A stretch of 12,449 bases of DNA. Source: JBBRHH01 sp038222915 (lineage in GTDB: Bacteria > Planctomycetota > Phycisphaerae > Tepidisphaerales > Tepidisphaeraceae). The stretch lies in NCBI GenBank assembly GCA_038222915.1, contig JBBRHH010000125.1:1-12449 (forward strand), in the 5' to 3' direction. This document shows positions 1 to 7,782 of this stretch, in pieces; the stretch's first letter is position 1, and every line of letters begins with the position of its first letter. The notes beneath the pieces are model-generated. The model did not search any database and was not told the origin of the DNA. It saw only the letters and a program-made list of their open reading frames with translations. The position numbers and the translations under genes are program-made.

Positions 1-871
1 GTGCGACTTCTAGATTGGGGGATCCGTTGGGGTTGCAGAAGGATTCGATGTCGAGGCGGAAGGTACTTCCGGATTCGATGGTTAGCTTGCATGTTGCGTA
101 GAGCTTTCCGTTGCGGCCGCGGAGGAAATAGCTGGCTCCGAAATGATGTTGCCACCGCTGGTCGGGATTGGCGGGGTCGAAGCGATGTTGAATGGAGGGG
201 ACGTAGCCTTCGGTGGGCGCGCGGAAACGTAATGGGTCGCTGGTTTCGATGAGGCCGCCGTTGATGGCTTGAATGGTGCAGGACCAGGCGAAGGGATTGC
301 GGTCGACGGAGGGCTCGGCCGAGATGGTGATGTGCAGGTCGGCGCTCTGGCTTTGATCGGCATCGACGCGCTGGCCGGTCAGCACATCGATGAAAACGTC
401 GTCGTTGACGCGCTCCGACAGGCTGCTTTTGATTAGCGGCTCCGTCTTGCCAATCTTCCACATGGTGTATGGGATAATCGCCCGCGAATCGATTTCCTTT
501 GCTTCAAATGAGTCAGCTATCAGCGTTCGACTTTGCTCGGGCGACAGGTAGCCCTCTTTGTGAAAGTATGTGACGGAGACCCGTTGGCCGGTGCTGCGCA
601 GGCGGAAATTTCCTTCGTTGTCGGTCGAGACGTGAAGCTGTTCGGTGGAGTGGTCATTCGTGGTGAAGGGGATTGGGATAGCCAGCGTGTGTTGGTAGGA
701 GACTTCGGCCGAGATGGCGACACCGGCGATCGGTTGGCCGTCCTGATCCACGACCCTGCCGCGCAAGACGAACGCGTGGTTTCCGCCGAACTCGCGCCAG
801 AAAAAAATGATCGCAGCGATGAGGAGGAGAAGGAGCAGCGGGCCGATGTGTTTTGTTTTCAGTTTCAACAT
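1..871 (-). CDS. Membrane-anchored protein with carboxypeptidase-regulatory-like domain (3' end missing)
   Basis: The minus-strand frame is open from the ATG at 871 to the left edge, giving 290 codons with no stop, so the C-terminus lies outside the window. Residues about 9-25 form one hydrophobic helix (six leucines in a row, then IAAIIFFW) after a lysine-rich start, so the protein is a signal-anchored or secreted type. Residues about 34-110 look like a carboxypeptidase-regulatory-like/transthyretin-like beta sandwich: GRVVDQDGQPIAGVAI, then a second strand pair around VSTDNEGNFRL. The remainder is beta-rich and unrecognised (ITISAEPSVDRNPFAW and onward). Such domains usually help extracytoplasmic proteins fold or bind; no catalytic residues are visible. 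No clear Shine-Dalgarno sequence precedes the start. A hairpin terminator and about 180 bases separate it from the Tad lipoprotein gene, so it is probably its own transcription unit. Function unknown. Confidence 0.8.
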   Translation of the reverse strand, partial: MLKLKTKHIGPLLLLLLIAAIIFFWREFGGNHAFVLRGRVVDQDGQPIAGVAISAEVSYQHTLAIPIPFTTNDHSTEQLHVSTDNEGNFRLRSTGQRVSVTYFHKEGYLSPEQSRTLIADSFEAKEIDSRAIIPYTMWKIGKTEPLIKSSLSERVNDDVFIDVLTGQRVDADQSQSADLHITISAEPSVDRNPFAWSCTIQAINGGLIETSDPLRFRAPTEGYVPSIQHRFDPANPDQRWQHHFGASYFLRGRNGKLYATCKLTIESGSTFRLDIESFCNPNGSPNLEVA

Positions 872-989
872 TGCGCTCGATCGGGTGGTGCCGATGTCGC
901 ATTCTATCGAATAACTGATGATGATACCGCCGCATTGCGTGCGGGGTTTTGGCGTGGGTGGGGTTTCGAAGTGGTTGTTAAACGCAAAC

Positions 990-1023
990 CAGGCGGTCGC
1001 CCGATTGTTCGGGCCACCGCCTG
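990..1023 (-). terminator. Strong hairpin closing the Tad operon
   Basis: Bases 990-997 pair with 1016-1023 (8 bp), a C/C mismatch follows (998/1015), then 999-1004 pair with 1009-1014 (6 bp) around a four-base loop (1005-1008). It lies 29 bases past the lipoprotein stop codon on the minus strand. The following minus-strand sequence (GGTTTGCGTTTAAC) is only moderately T-rich, so it resembles a rho-independent terminator without an ideal U tract. It also separates the Tad genes from the leftmost gene. Confidence 0.65.
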
Positions 1024-1051
1024 ATTCCCCAGTCCGCTCCGGAGGACGTCT

Positions 1052-1597
1052 TTACTTGGAATCCGCGTTGGCGGTTCCGGCGCTGCTGTTGCTTGTGGAA
1101 CTATTTCCGGCGGCACCGGTGGCCGACGATGCGTCGGCGTTGCTGCTTTCGGTCTTGTTCAGGCGTGCCATACCGGAAGCGGCGGGTGTGACGGCGTTGG
1201 GATTCGGGCCGTTCTCGACGAAGACCTGGTTTTCGAGGAGGCCTTTTTCCTTCAGGTAGAAGACGACGGACTCGCGGCGATCGCGGGTGAGCGGTTCGGC
1301 GGCGGGAAGATCGAGATAGACGACGACGGGGAGGCTCTTGGAGTTGTCCTTGAGCATGAGGTCGAGCTTGTCACGGCCCAGGCCGCTGAGCATTGCGCCG
1401 TCGAAGTGCTGGGTGCGCAACATTGCATCGTTGCGTGCGCCGACAGCTTGCTGGACTTCCATGATGTGGCGCGAGTTATCACCCGTGCCGCTGAAGAAGT
1501 CCGGTGCAGGCGCATCGTTTTTTGCGCATCCGGAGACGCCGAGCCAGAGGCTCACGAGCGAAGGACCGATCCACCATTTGGTTGTTCCGATTTTCAT
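1052..1597 (-). CDS. Small lipoprotein at the end of the Tad operon, possibly OmpA-like or CpaD-like
   Basis: A 181-aa protein with an n-region (KIGTTKWW), a short hydrophobic segment and the lipobox VSGC, with Cys24 as the predicted lipidation site. The next residue is Ala, so outer-membrane sorting is plausible. Residues about 63-140 have the spacing of a reduced OmpA-like fold: HFDGAMLSGLGRDKLDLML, then PVVVYLDLP, then RRESVVFYLKEKGL and a GPNP turn. The motif residues that bind peptidoglycan are not clearly present. Residues 148-181 are a low-complexity Ser/Ala/Asn/Thr tail. It follows tadC by 64 bases. The start has a good ribosome site (AAAGGTGA four bases before ATG); ACCTT at 1616-1620 on the minus strand could weakly pair with it. 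Its last place in the operon suggests an envelope accessory role like that of TadD or CpaD, but no homology to either is established. The lipoprotein call is firm and the function is inferred. Confidence 0.8.
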   Translation of the reverse strand: MKIGTTKWWIGPSLVSLWLGVSGCAKNDAPAPDFFSGTGDNSRHIMEVQQAVGARNDAMLRTQHFDGAMLSGLGRDKLDLMLKDNSKSLPVVVYLDLPAAEPLTRDRRESVVFYLKEKGLLENQVFVENGPNPNAVTPAASGMARLNKTESSNADASSATGAAGNSSTSNSSAGTANADSK

Positions 1598-1661
1598 AAT
1601 TCACCTTTATCTGAGAAGGTCACGTTGTCTACAGGTTTCTCGACCGTTCGCGGCCGGACGA

Positions 1662-2585
1662 TTACTTGTCAAAGAGCGCACTATTGAACAATCCGATACA
1701 GGCCGGTCCGGCCAGCACAATCAGCACAGCCGGGAAGATGAAGAGCACGACGGGGAAGCTGAGCTTCACGGTTGCCTTGGCGGCGATTTCCTCAGCCTGG
1801 TGCTGGCGATTGACGCGGAGCGAGTCGGCGTGGACTCGGAGGGCGCTCGCGATGCTGGTGCCGAAGCGTTCGGCCTGGATCAGCATGGCGGCGAGGGCCT
1901 GAAGGGCCGGGGAGCCGGTGCGGACGCCGAGGTTTTTCAGGGCTTCGCTGCGTGGGAGACCGACGCGGGTTTCCATGTGGACGATTTCCATTTCGCGGGA
2001 GAGCGAGGGATGGGCGATGTTGATTTCCTGGCCGACGCGCTGCATGGCGGAGTCGACGGTGAGGCCTGACTCGACGCAGACGACGAGGAGATCGATGGCG
2101 TCGGCGAGGCCGCGATCGAGGGCTTTTTGCTGTTTCTTGATGCGGTTCTTGAGCCAGATGACGGGGCTGAGGTAGCCGGCGAGGCCGCAGAGGGCGATGC
2201 CCAGGAGCATGTTGCCCATCGACATTCCGATGAAGTAGCCGCCGACGACGCCGGCACTGCTGAGGATGACCTTGATGCCGTCGAGCAGGCGCTGTGCGGA
2301 GGGCGTATAGATGCCGGCCATGGCGAGCCTGCGACGGCGCACGGATTGTTCTTCGCGTGTTTTGGCTTCGAAGGGCTTGGCTGCGGCCTGACCGATCTTC
2401 GTAAGCATGTCGGTGAGGCCTTCTTTTTCGGCCCCGTCCTCCGCCTTGGGGGCGGCGCCGTTCTCACGCAGACGGCTGCGCAGCTTGGTTTCGGCCTTGC
2501 TGCCGAAGAGCTGCGAGGCAACGAATCCCAGGACTACGACGACCCCGAACACGAGGGCGTAAAACATCATGTCTTGCACAGGCAT
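1662..2585 (-). CDS. tadC: Tad pilus inner-membrane platform protein TadC
   Basis: A 307-aa type II secretion F-domain protein. An N-terminal helix (residues about 6-25) and a charged cytoplasmic stretch with basic residues (SVRRRRLAMAG, 81-91) are followed by paired helices at about 105-148. The conserved T2SSF core is KALDRGLADAIDLLVVCVESGL, split around residues 154-175, then LSREMEIVHMETRVGLPRSEAL and QAERFGTSIASALRVHADSLR. The C-terminal helix is FPVVLFIFPAVLIVL (277-291). All are standard for TadC. It starts 3 bases after the tadB stop (TAG GGT ATG), so the two are surely cotranscribed and probably translationally coupled. With TadB it forms the platform that CpaF turns or pushes during Flp pilus assembly. 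Full length for the family, with no sign of damage. Confidence 0.95.
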   Translation of the reverse strand: MPVQDMMFYALVFGVVVVLGFVASQLFGSKAETKLRSRLRENGAAPKAEDGAEKEGLTDMLTKIGQAAAKPFEAKTREEQSVRRRRLAMAGIYTPSAQRLLDGIKVILSSAGVVGGYFIGMSMGNMLLGIALCGLAGYLSPVIWLKNRIKKQQKALDRGLADAIDLLVVCVESGLTVDSAMQRVGQEINIAHPSLSREMEIVHMETRVGLPRSEALKNLGVRTGSPALQALAAMLIQAERFGTSIASALRVHADSLRVNRQHQAEEIAAKATVKLSFPVVLFIFPAVLIVLAGPACIGLFNSALFDK

Positions 2586-2588
2586 ACC

Positions 2589-3548
2589 CTACACTTTCAC
2601 GTTAACGATCTTGCGGATGCAGATGAATCCAACCACCTGTAATGCAACCGCGCCCATCAACATCATGCGGCCGACGTCGTTGCGAATGAGCTGGCCGGCA
2701 TAGTCGGGGTTCAGCGAATAGGAGATTCCGTAGAGGACGGCGGGGAAGCCGACCAGGACGTAGCTGGTGAGGCGGCCTTCGGCAGTGATGGCCTTCACGT
2801 GGCTGATGAGGCGGATGCGCTGACGGACCATGCCGCTGATGTTCTGCAATACTTCGGACAAGTCGCCGCCGGTCTGACGCTGGATGAGGACGGCGGTGAC
2901 GAAGAAGGCGAAGTCGCTGGACTCGATGCGCTTGGCCATTTCCCGCATGGAATCTTCGAGGCTTTGGCCGAGACTATGCTGGGCATAGGCGCGGCGGAAT
3001 TCGGAGGAGATGGGGTCGGGGAGCTCGTCGCCCATCATCTGGAGGCCGGTGCTCAAGCTGTGGCCGGCGCGGAGGACGCGGGTGAGGAAGTCGAGTGCTT
3101 CGGGCAACTGCATGGAGAGGCGTTTCTGGCGGCTGCCGCGGCGGTTGTTCATGAAGAGGATGGGGAGGAAACCTGCACCTGCGCCGGCCATGAGTGAAAG
3201 GCCGATCGACTCGGTGATGCCCAGGGCAATGACCATGGTCATGCCGCCCATAAACAGGATGATGATGAGGAACTTGCTCAGCTTGGTGTCGGGGAAGGCC
3301 TGGAGGAGCTTTCGGTTGAGGTTCTGGAAGAAGATGATGTGAGCAAGCGAGCGCGGGATGTTTTCGGTTTCCCGGGCGAGCACGACGCTGGAGCGCGCGG
3401 CGTCGGAACTGGGAACGATGTCCGCGTCGCGGACCAGCCGCTGCTTGAGCTTTTTCTTGTCGCTTTGGGTGACGACGATGATGATCTGGGCAAAGCCCCA
3501 GATCGCCGCAGCCGCAGCCACTGCGAATACAATGGATTCTGTCTCCAT
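2589..3548 (-). CDS. tadB: Tad pilus inner-membrane platform protein TadB
   Basis: A 319-aa partner of TadC. The N-terminal helix (residues 5-26) is followed by a basic cytoplasmic segment (QSDKKKLKQRLVRD). A double transmembrane hairpin lies at about 93-133, then the T2SSF domain at about 146-270 with QLPEALDFLTRVLRAGHSL, HSLGQSLEDSMREMAKR and LIQRQTGGDLSEVLQNIS, all hallmark TadB/GspF-like motifs. Two further helices (about 260-278 and 294-312) end the protein. The ATG at 3548 has AGAGG five bases upstream and lies 14 bases after the cpaF stop, consistent with one operon. It is the membrane-embedded platform subunit acting with TadC and the CpaF ATPase. Full length for TadB. Confidence 0.95.
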   Translation of the reverse strand: METESIVFAVAAAAAIWGFAQIIIVVTQSDKKKLKQRLVRDADIVPSSDAARSSVVLARETENIPRSLAHIIFFQNLNRKLLQAFPDTKLSKFLIIILFMGGMTMVIALGITESIGLSLMAGAGAGFLPILFMNNRRGSRQKRLSMQLPEALDFLTRVLRAGHSLSTGLQMMGDELPDPISSEFRRAYAQHSLGQSLEDSMREMAKRIESSDFAFFVTAVLIQRQTGGDLSEVLQNISGMVRQRIRLISHVKAITAEGRLTSYVLVGFPAVLYGISYSLNPDYAGQLIRNDVGRMMLMGAVALQVVGFICIRKIVNVKV

Positions 3549-3562
3549 ATCAGCCTCTCGAT

Positions 3563-4984
3563 CTACTGTTCGAGCTTCCTGCGAACAAACATGTCAGCCG
3601 GCAGCCGGATACCACGGTGCTCAATGCGTTCGATACACCGCGGGCGTATACCGGTCGCGATAAACTGTCCCTGTGAATGTCCTTCGGAATCCACGCCGCT
3701 CTGCTCAAACGCAAAAAGGTCGTGGACCTGAATTTGGTCACCTTCCATGCCGGTGACTTCACTCACGTTGGTTACTTTTCGGCGGCCGCCCACCATACGG
3801 CGGGACTGGACCACAAGTTGAATGGCGCTGGAGACCTGCTGGCGCAGAGCACGCAATGGGATGTCAAAACCGGCCATTGCGATCATGACCTCGAGTCGGC
3901 CCAGCGCATCGCGTGGATTATTGGCATGGATGGTGGTCATCGAGCCTTCGTGGCCAGTGTTCATCGCCTGGAGCATGTCGAGGGCTTCGCCGGAACGAAT
4001 TTCGCCGATAATGATGCGATCGGGCCGCATACGCAGACAGTTCTTCACCAGGTCGCGCTGGGAAACCTCGCCTTTGCCTTCGATGTTGGGCGGACGGGTT
4101 TCGAGGCGGACGACGTGCGGCTGCTGCAATTGCAGTTCGGCCGCATCCTCAATCGTAATGACGCGCTCATCGACGGCGATGTAGCGGGAAAGACAGTTCA
4201 AGAGGGTGGTCTTTCCCGAGCCGGTGCCGCCGCTGATGAGGACATTGCACCGGGCCTGGACGGCGGCGGAGAGAAAGTCCATCACGCAGTGGGGGAACGC
4301 GCCGTGGCGGATCAGGTCTTCGAGCTGCATCGGCTTGGAGCCGAATCGGCGAATGGACATGGCCGGCCCGTCGAGGGCCAGCGGTGAAATGATTGCGTTG
4401 ACACGGCTGCCGTCGGTGAGTCGGGCGTCGACCATCGGGCTGGTTTCGTCGACGCGGCGGCCGACGACGGCGACGATTCGATCGATGATCTGGCGGAGGT
4501 GCGCATTGTCGCGGAATCGCACGTCGACTTGTTCGAGGCGTCCTTTGCGTTCAACGTAGACGCGGTCGAAGCGGTTAACGAGGATATCGCTGATGCTCTG
4601 GTCCTTGAGCAGCGCCTCGAGGGGTCCGAGGCCGAAGGTCTCGTCCATGACCTCGTCCATGAGGCGCTCCTGCTCAGCGGAGGAGAGGAGGCCTTTTTCG
4701 GACTGGCACAGCTCGCGGATGACCATGCGCACTTCCTGGCGCACGACATCGGGGGGGAGTGTTCGGAGATTCTGTACGTCCAGGCGCTCCACCAGTTGCT
4801 GGTGGATGCGGACTTTCATTTTCTGGAAATAGACCTGACGCTCGGTCTGCACAACGGGCGCAGCCGCCTGGTAGGGCTGCTGGACCACCATGCCCGGAAT
4901 GGCGGGGGGCGGCGGCGGGGCAGTGCCGATTGACGGCGCTACCGCTGTTGCCGCGTTCGAAGTTCCTTTTGAGAACAGACCCAT
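3563..4984 (-). CDS. cpaF: Tad pilus assembly ATPase CpaF/TadA
   Basis: A 473-aa PilT/VirB11-like secretion ATPase. Residues 1-50 are a Pro/Ala-rich, probably disordered leader including PPPPPAIPG. The N-terminal domain (about 50-210) carries the family motifs LMDEVMDETFGLGPLEALLKD (split 108-128) and DETSPMVDARLTDGSRVNAI. The nucleotide-binding domain has Walker A GGTGSGKT (252-259), an Asp box around ITIEDAAELQL (277-286), Walker B RIIIGEIR (323-330) and the His box HEGSMTTIHANNPRDAL (345-361). All catalytic residues are present, so it should hydrolyse ATP and drive Flp export and fibre assembly as a cytoplasmic hexamer on TadB/TadC. The start is supported by GAGGAA five bases upstream. It lies 61 bases after cpaE and 14 before tadB. 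Nothing is missing; family assignment is secure. Confidence 0.96.
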   Translation of the reverse strand: MGLFSKGTSNAATAVAPSIGTAPPPPPAIPGMVVQQPYQAAAPVVQTERQVYFQKMKVRIHQQLVERLDVQNLRTLPPDVVRQEVRMVIRELCQSEKGLLSSAEQERLMDEVMDETFGLGPLEALLKDQSISDILVNRFDRVYVERKGRLEQVDVRFRDNAHLRQIIDRIVAVVGRRVDETSPMVDARLTDGSRVNAIISPLALDGPAMSIRRFGSKPMQLEDLIRHGAFPHCVMDFLSAAVQARCNVLISGGTGSGKTTLLNCLSRYIAVDERVITIEDAAELQLQQPHVVRLETRPPNIEGKGEVSQRDLVKNCLRMRPDRIIIGEIRSGEALDMLQAMNTGHEGSMTTIHANNPRDALGRLEVMIAMAGFDIPLRALRQQVSSAIQLVVQSRRMVGGRRKVTNVSEVTGMEGDQIQVHDLFAFEQSGVDSEGHSQGQFIATGIRPRCIERIEHRGIRLPADMFVRRKLEQ

Positions 4985-5045
4985 GATGCTTCCTCAAACA
5001 ACTCAGACTCGATCGTCGCGCCTCTGGAGGCAGGGACTACATTAA

Positions 5046-6182
5046 TCAGGCGGCGACGCTGGCCACTTTCCTGCCGTCCAGCATGTTGGCGAGGCCGGTA
5101 AGACTGGTGCTCATCTCCGCCTTGGGTGCACGCAAGACCACCGGCTCGCCGTAGTTGATTGCCGCAATTGCGTTCTTGAAGTCGTTGGGAATCATCCACG
5201 AGATCTTCAGGCCCAGGGCCCTCTCGACTTCTTCGGGCTCGATGTCCCAGCCTTTTTTCACATATCGGTTGACGACGATGCGGATTTTGGATGATTCGAT
5301 TCCCATGCGGCGCAGCGCGCCGATGTAGCGCTCGGCGTTCTTGGCGCTGGGAACATTCAACTGCATGACGATTACGTTCAGATCCGCCACTCCGATGGCA
5401 GCGGCATAAAGCGGGTCGACGCTCATGAGCGAGTCGAGGACCACATAGTCGAACATCCGGCCCAGGACATTGGTCAATCGCACGAGTCCCGGCCCGCTGA
5501 CGCGCTGTGTATCTTCGGGAAGATCGGGGCGGGCGAGGATGGCGAGCTTGCTGTTCTGGTGAATCGCCAGGGCGTTGTCGAGCATCTGATTGTCGAGCTT
5601 CTCGGCGGACTCCATCAGGTCGGCGATCGTGTAGCGCGGGCGGAGGTCAAAGGAACTGGCGACTGCGCCACGGACGAGGTCGAGATCGACGAGAACGGCT
5701 TTGCTGGTTCGGGCGAGCGAAGCGGCGACATTGCAGGCGACTGATGTCGAGCCGCATCCGCCGATGGTCGGAACCATGTGGATGACGCGGGCTTTTTTCC
5801 CCATGCCGTGCACGTGGGCACAGCGTTCGATGCCGGCGGAGAACTTGCCGGCGTCGATGGGCAACTGGACGAACTCGCGGACGCCTGAATGGATCGCTTC
5901 CATCAACAGGGTTGGATCCATGACCTGGGAGAGGACAAAGAAACTGACCGTCGGGTGCTGGCGGACCAGCGCGCCAACCTTTTTCAGATTGTCGTGCGGG
6001 GCCGGGTCGAGGTTGACCACCGCAACCTGCAGTCCTTCTTCCCTTGCCAGCATTGCGGGCAACTGGTCGACGTTCTGCAGTTGGGCGATGACCTGGACGC
6101 CGTAGTTGGCCAGGAATGATGCCATCTCCTGGCGGTTGCCCGGATCTGCATCGATCACAACTGAGTTGAGCTGAACCAACAT
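5046..6182 (-). CDS. cpaE: CpaE/TadZ-like pilus localisation protein with degenerate ATPase motif
   Basis: A 378-aa protein with two parts. Residues 1-125 are a receiver-like fold (VVIDADPGNRQEM, then VAVVNLDP, then SGVREFVQLPID). Asn57 appears to sit near the usual phospho-acceptor position, and the conserved Lys-Pro is Leu-Pro here, so phosphorylation is unlikely. Residues about 131-375 are a ParA/MinD-like domain: VPTIGGCGSTSVACNVAASLA in place of the deviant Walker A (GGCGSTS at 141-147), VLVDLDLVRGAVASSF (163-178), and FDYVVLDS (244-251). Both signature lysines of KGGxGKT are absent (Ile140 and Ser145); CpaE proteins often lose the second, so ATP binding may persist without normal hydrolysis. 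The family recruits the pilus apparatus to a cell pole or focus. GAGGAA lies six bases before the ATG. The gene sits between secretin and cpaF in the operon. Confidence 0.92.
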   Translation of the reverse strand: MLVQLNSVVIDADPGNRQEMASFLANYGVQVIAQLQNVDQLPAMLAREEGLQVAVVNLDPAPHDNLKKVGALVRQHPTVSFFVLSQVMDPTLLMEAIHSGVREFVQLPIDAGKFSAGIERCAHVHGMGKKARVIHMVPTIGGCGSTSVACNVAASLARTSKAVLVDLDLVRGAVASSFDLRPRYTIADLMESAEKLDNQMLDNALAIHQNSKLAILARPDLPEDTQRVSGPGLVRLTNVLGRMFDYVVLDSLMSVDPLYAAAIGVADLNVIVMQLNVPSAKNAERYIGALRRMGIESSKIRIVVNRYVKKGWDIEPEEVERALGLKISWMIPNDFKNAIAAINYGEPVVLRAPKAEMSTSLTGLANMLDGRKVASVAA

Positions 6183-6233
6183 TTCACGTTCCTCAATTCA
6201 TCCTGGTCGACAACGACACGCCCCGGAGATCGC

Positions 6234-7733
6234 TTAGTTTGCCGGCTTGGGTTGCGTGGCCGGGACGAAGCCATAGCTGCCGTAGAAGCGGGGCGCCGGG
6301 CCGGCGGGTGAGCCGGGGGCGGGTGCATGCTTCATGTCCGCGGCGGGGCCGCCAATGTCCTGCTTCAGGAACAGGTCGCTTTCGTTGGGGTTGCGCCATT
6401 GCTCACCCGGGAGGGCCGGCACCTGGTCGGGGTTCATGGCCTCGACAAGACGCGGGGTGACCAGCACGATGAGCTCGGTTTCCTTGCGCTGATAGCGGAC
6501 GGAGCGGAACAGAGCGCCGATGACGGGCATATCGCCAAGGATTGGAGTGACGTCCTTGGTCGCACTGACGTTGCTGTTGAGCAGGCCGGCGATTGCGAAC
6601 GTCTGTCCTTCGGCGAGTTCGACGGTGGTGGTGACCTTGCGCTGGGTGAGGCCGGGGATGACAAAGCCGTTGAAGTGCACGGCGGTGGTCAGATCCAGAT
6701 CGCTGACTTCCGGCGCGACTTTCAGGCGGATGCGTCCGTCGCCAAGCGCGACCGGGACGAACATGAGCTTCACACCAAAGTCACGGAACTCGACCGTGAC
6801 CGACGTCGAGCCGCTGCCGCCGCCCTGGGTGACCGGGATGGGGAAGCTGCCGCCGGCAAGGAAGCTGGCTTCCTGGCCGCTAATGGCGACGAGATTCGGC
6901 TCGGCCAGCACGCGGAGCAGATTGTTCTGCCGCAGCGCGTTGACGAAGACGTTGATCTTGGTTGAACCGATGTTGCCGCCGCCAAACAGGGTGACGGCGG
7001 AGTTCACGGCGGGCGATGCGCCGGTGAGATCGTTGATCGGGTTGACCTGACCGACGTTGTTGCCAAACTCGGTGCTGCCTTTTCCGATCAGGCCGTTGAC
7101 GCCCAGGGCGCTGACGGCGGACCGTGAGACTTCCGCAAAGCGCACCTGGAGGCTGATCTGCTGGCCGCCGGCGATTTCGAGGAAGTTCATGACCTTGCTG
7201 CCATAGGGCTTGGCCATTTCAGTGACCTGTTCCGCAGCGGTGAGGCTGGGGACGCGGCCGCGCAGGACAACGGCGCCATTGGCGGAGCTGACCTCGATCT
7301 TCGACATGGGGAAGATCGCCTTGTATTGATTCTGAAGGGCAGGGAGATCGACATCGATGATGACATCGATCATCTGCGCGTGCTGGTTTTCGTCCCAGAC
7401 GATGAGCTGGGCGTTGCCGCCCTTCTTTGCTGTCAGCAGCAGGCTGTCGGGCGCCACTGCATTGACGTCCGCGACTTCGAGGGGCGTCAGGCTATAGCGG
7501 GCGATCTTGCGTTTGGACGTCAAGACCGCGCTTTTGCCGGCAAAGACGTGCAACTGGCCTTCGGCGTCCACCCCATCAACGATGAGGTCTTTGGCCCGGG
7601 TTGCAGGTTGCGTGGCACTTGGGGGAGCCGCGAAGAGCGGAGGAGCCCCGAGGCTGACCGTACCGATCGCGGCTGCGATGGTCCGGATGGCCCACTTTGA
7701 AATCAGATTGTTGGATTTGGTGGATTTGTACAT
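6234..7733 (-). CDS. cpaC: Tad pilus outer-membrane secretin CpaC/RcpA
   Basis: A 499-aa secretin. The signal peptide spans roughly the first 36 residues (IRTIAAAIGTVSLGAPPLFA, then APPS). Next come an N-terminal pilus/secretin domain (about 52-125: DLIVDGVDAEGQLHVFAGK), a BON-like strand set (IEVSSANGAVVLRGRVPS, about 146-163) and the secretin core from about 190. Core motifs include SLQVRFAEVSRSAVSALG, NLLRVLAEPNLVAISGQEA, the DFGVKLMFVP strand, and the C-terminal signature VTPILGDMPVIGALFRS with ELIVLVTPRLVEAM (about 395-432). A 65-residue Pro/Gly-rich tail follows. It forms the outer-membrane ring through which the Flp fibre passes. The ATG at 7733 was chosen over 7742 because the AGAAGG site abuts 7742 with no spacer but lies nine bases from 7733. 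The longer start would add three residues (MAS). Confidence 0.93.
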   Translation of the reverse strand: MYKSTKSNNLISKWAIRTIAAAIGTVSLGAPPLFAAPPSATQPATRAKDLIVDGVDAEGQLHVFAGKSAVLTSKRKIARYSLTPLEVADVNAVAPDSLLLTAKKGGNAQLIVWDENQHAQMIDVIIDVDLPALQNQYKAIFPMSKIEVSSANGAVVLRGRVPSLTAAEQVTEMAKPYGSKVMNFLEIAGGQQISLQVRFAEVSRSAVSALGVNGLIGKGSTEFGNNVGQVNPINDLTGASPAVNSAVTLFGGGNIGSTKINVFVNALRQNNLLRVLAEPNLVAISGQEASFLAGGSFPIPVTQGGGSGSTSVTVEFRDFGVKLMFVPVALGDGRIRLKVAPEVSDLDLTTAVHFNGFVIPGLTQRKVTTTVELAEGQTFAIAGLLNSNVSATKDVTPILGDMPVIGALFRSVRYQRKETELIVLVTPRLVEAMNPDQVPALPGEQWRNPNESDLFLKQDIGGPAADMKHAPAPGSPAGPAPRFYGSYGFVPATQPKPAN

Positions 7734-7742
7734 GGAAGCCAT

Positions 7743-7749
7743 CCTTCTT
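7743..7749 (-). promoter_or_regulatory. Ribosome binding site deciding the cpaC start
   Basis: The minus-strand sequence AAGAAGG directly touches the ATG at 7742, which would leave no spacer. It stands nine bases before the ATG at 7733, a workable distance. This favours 7733 as the translated start. Confidence 0.6.
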
Positions 7750-7782
7750 GGTTTTCTGGCAAATGTCAGTTGGTGAGTTGAA

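Noticed and set aside
533..1024. 163-codon plus-strand open frame over the left gene
   Set aside because: It is antisense to the membrane-anchored gene ending at 871, has no recognisable domain or ribosome site, and reads through the terminator hairpin.
1338..2069. 243-codon plus-strand open frame over tadC and the lipoprotein gene
   Set aside because: It spans two real minus-strand genes and their spacer and shows no domain.
3677..4387. 236-codon plus-strand open frame over cpaF
   Set aside because: It is the antisense shadow of a well-conserved ATPase gene in GC-rich DNA; composition is typical of reversed codons.
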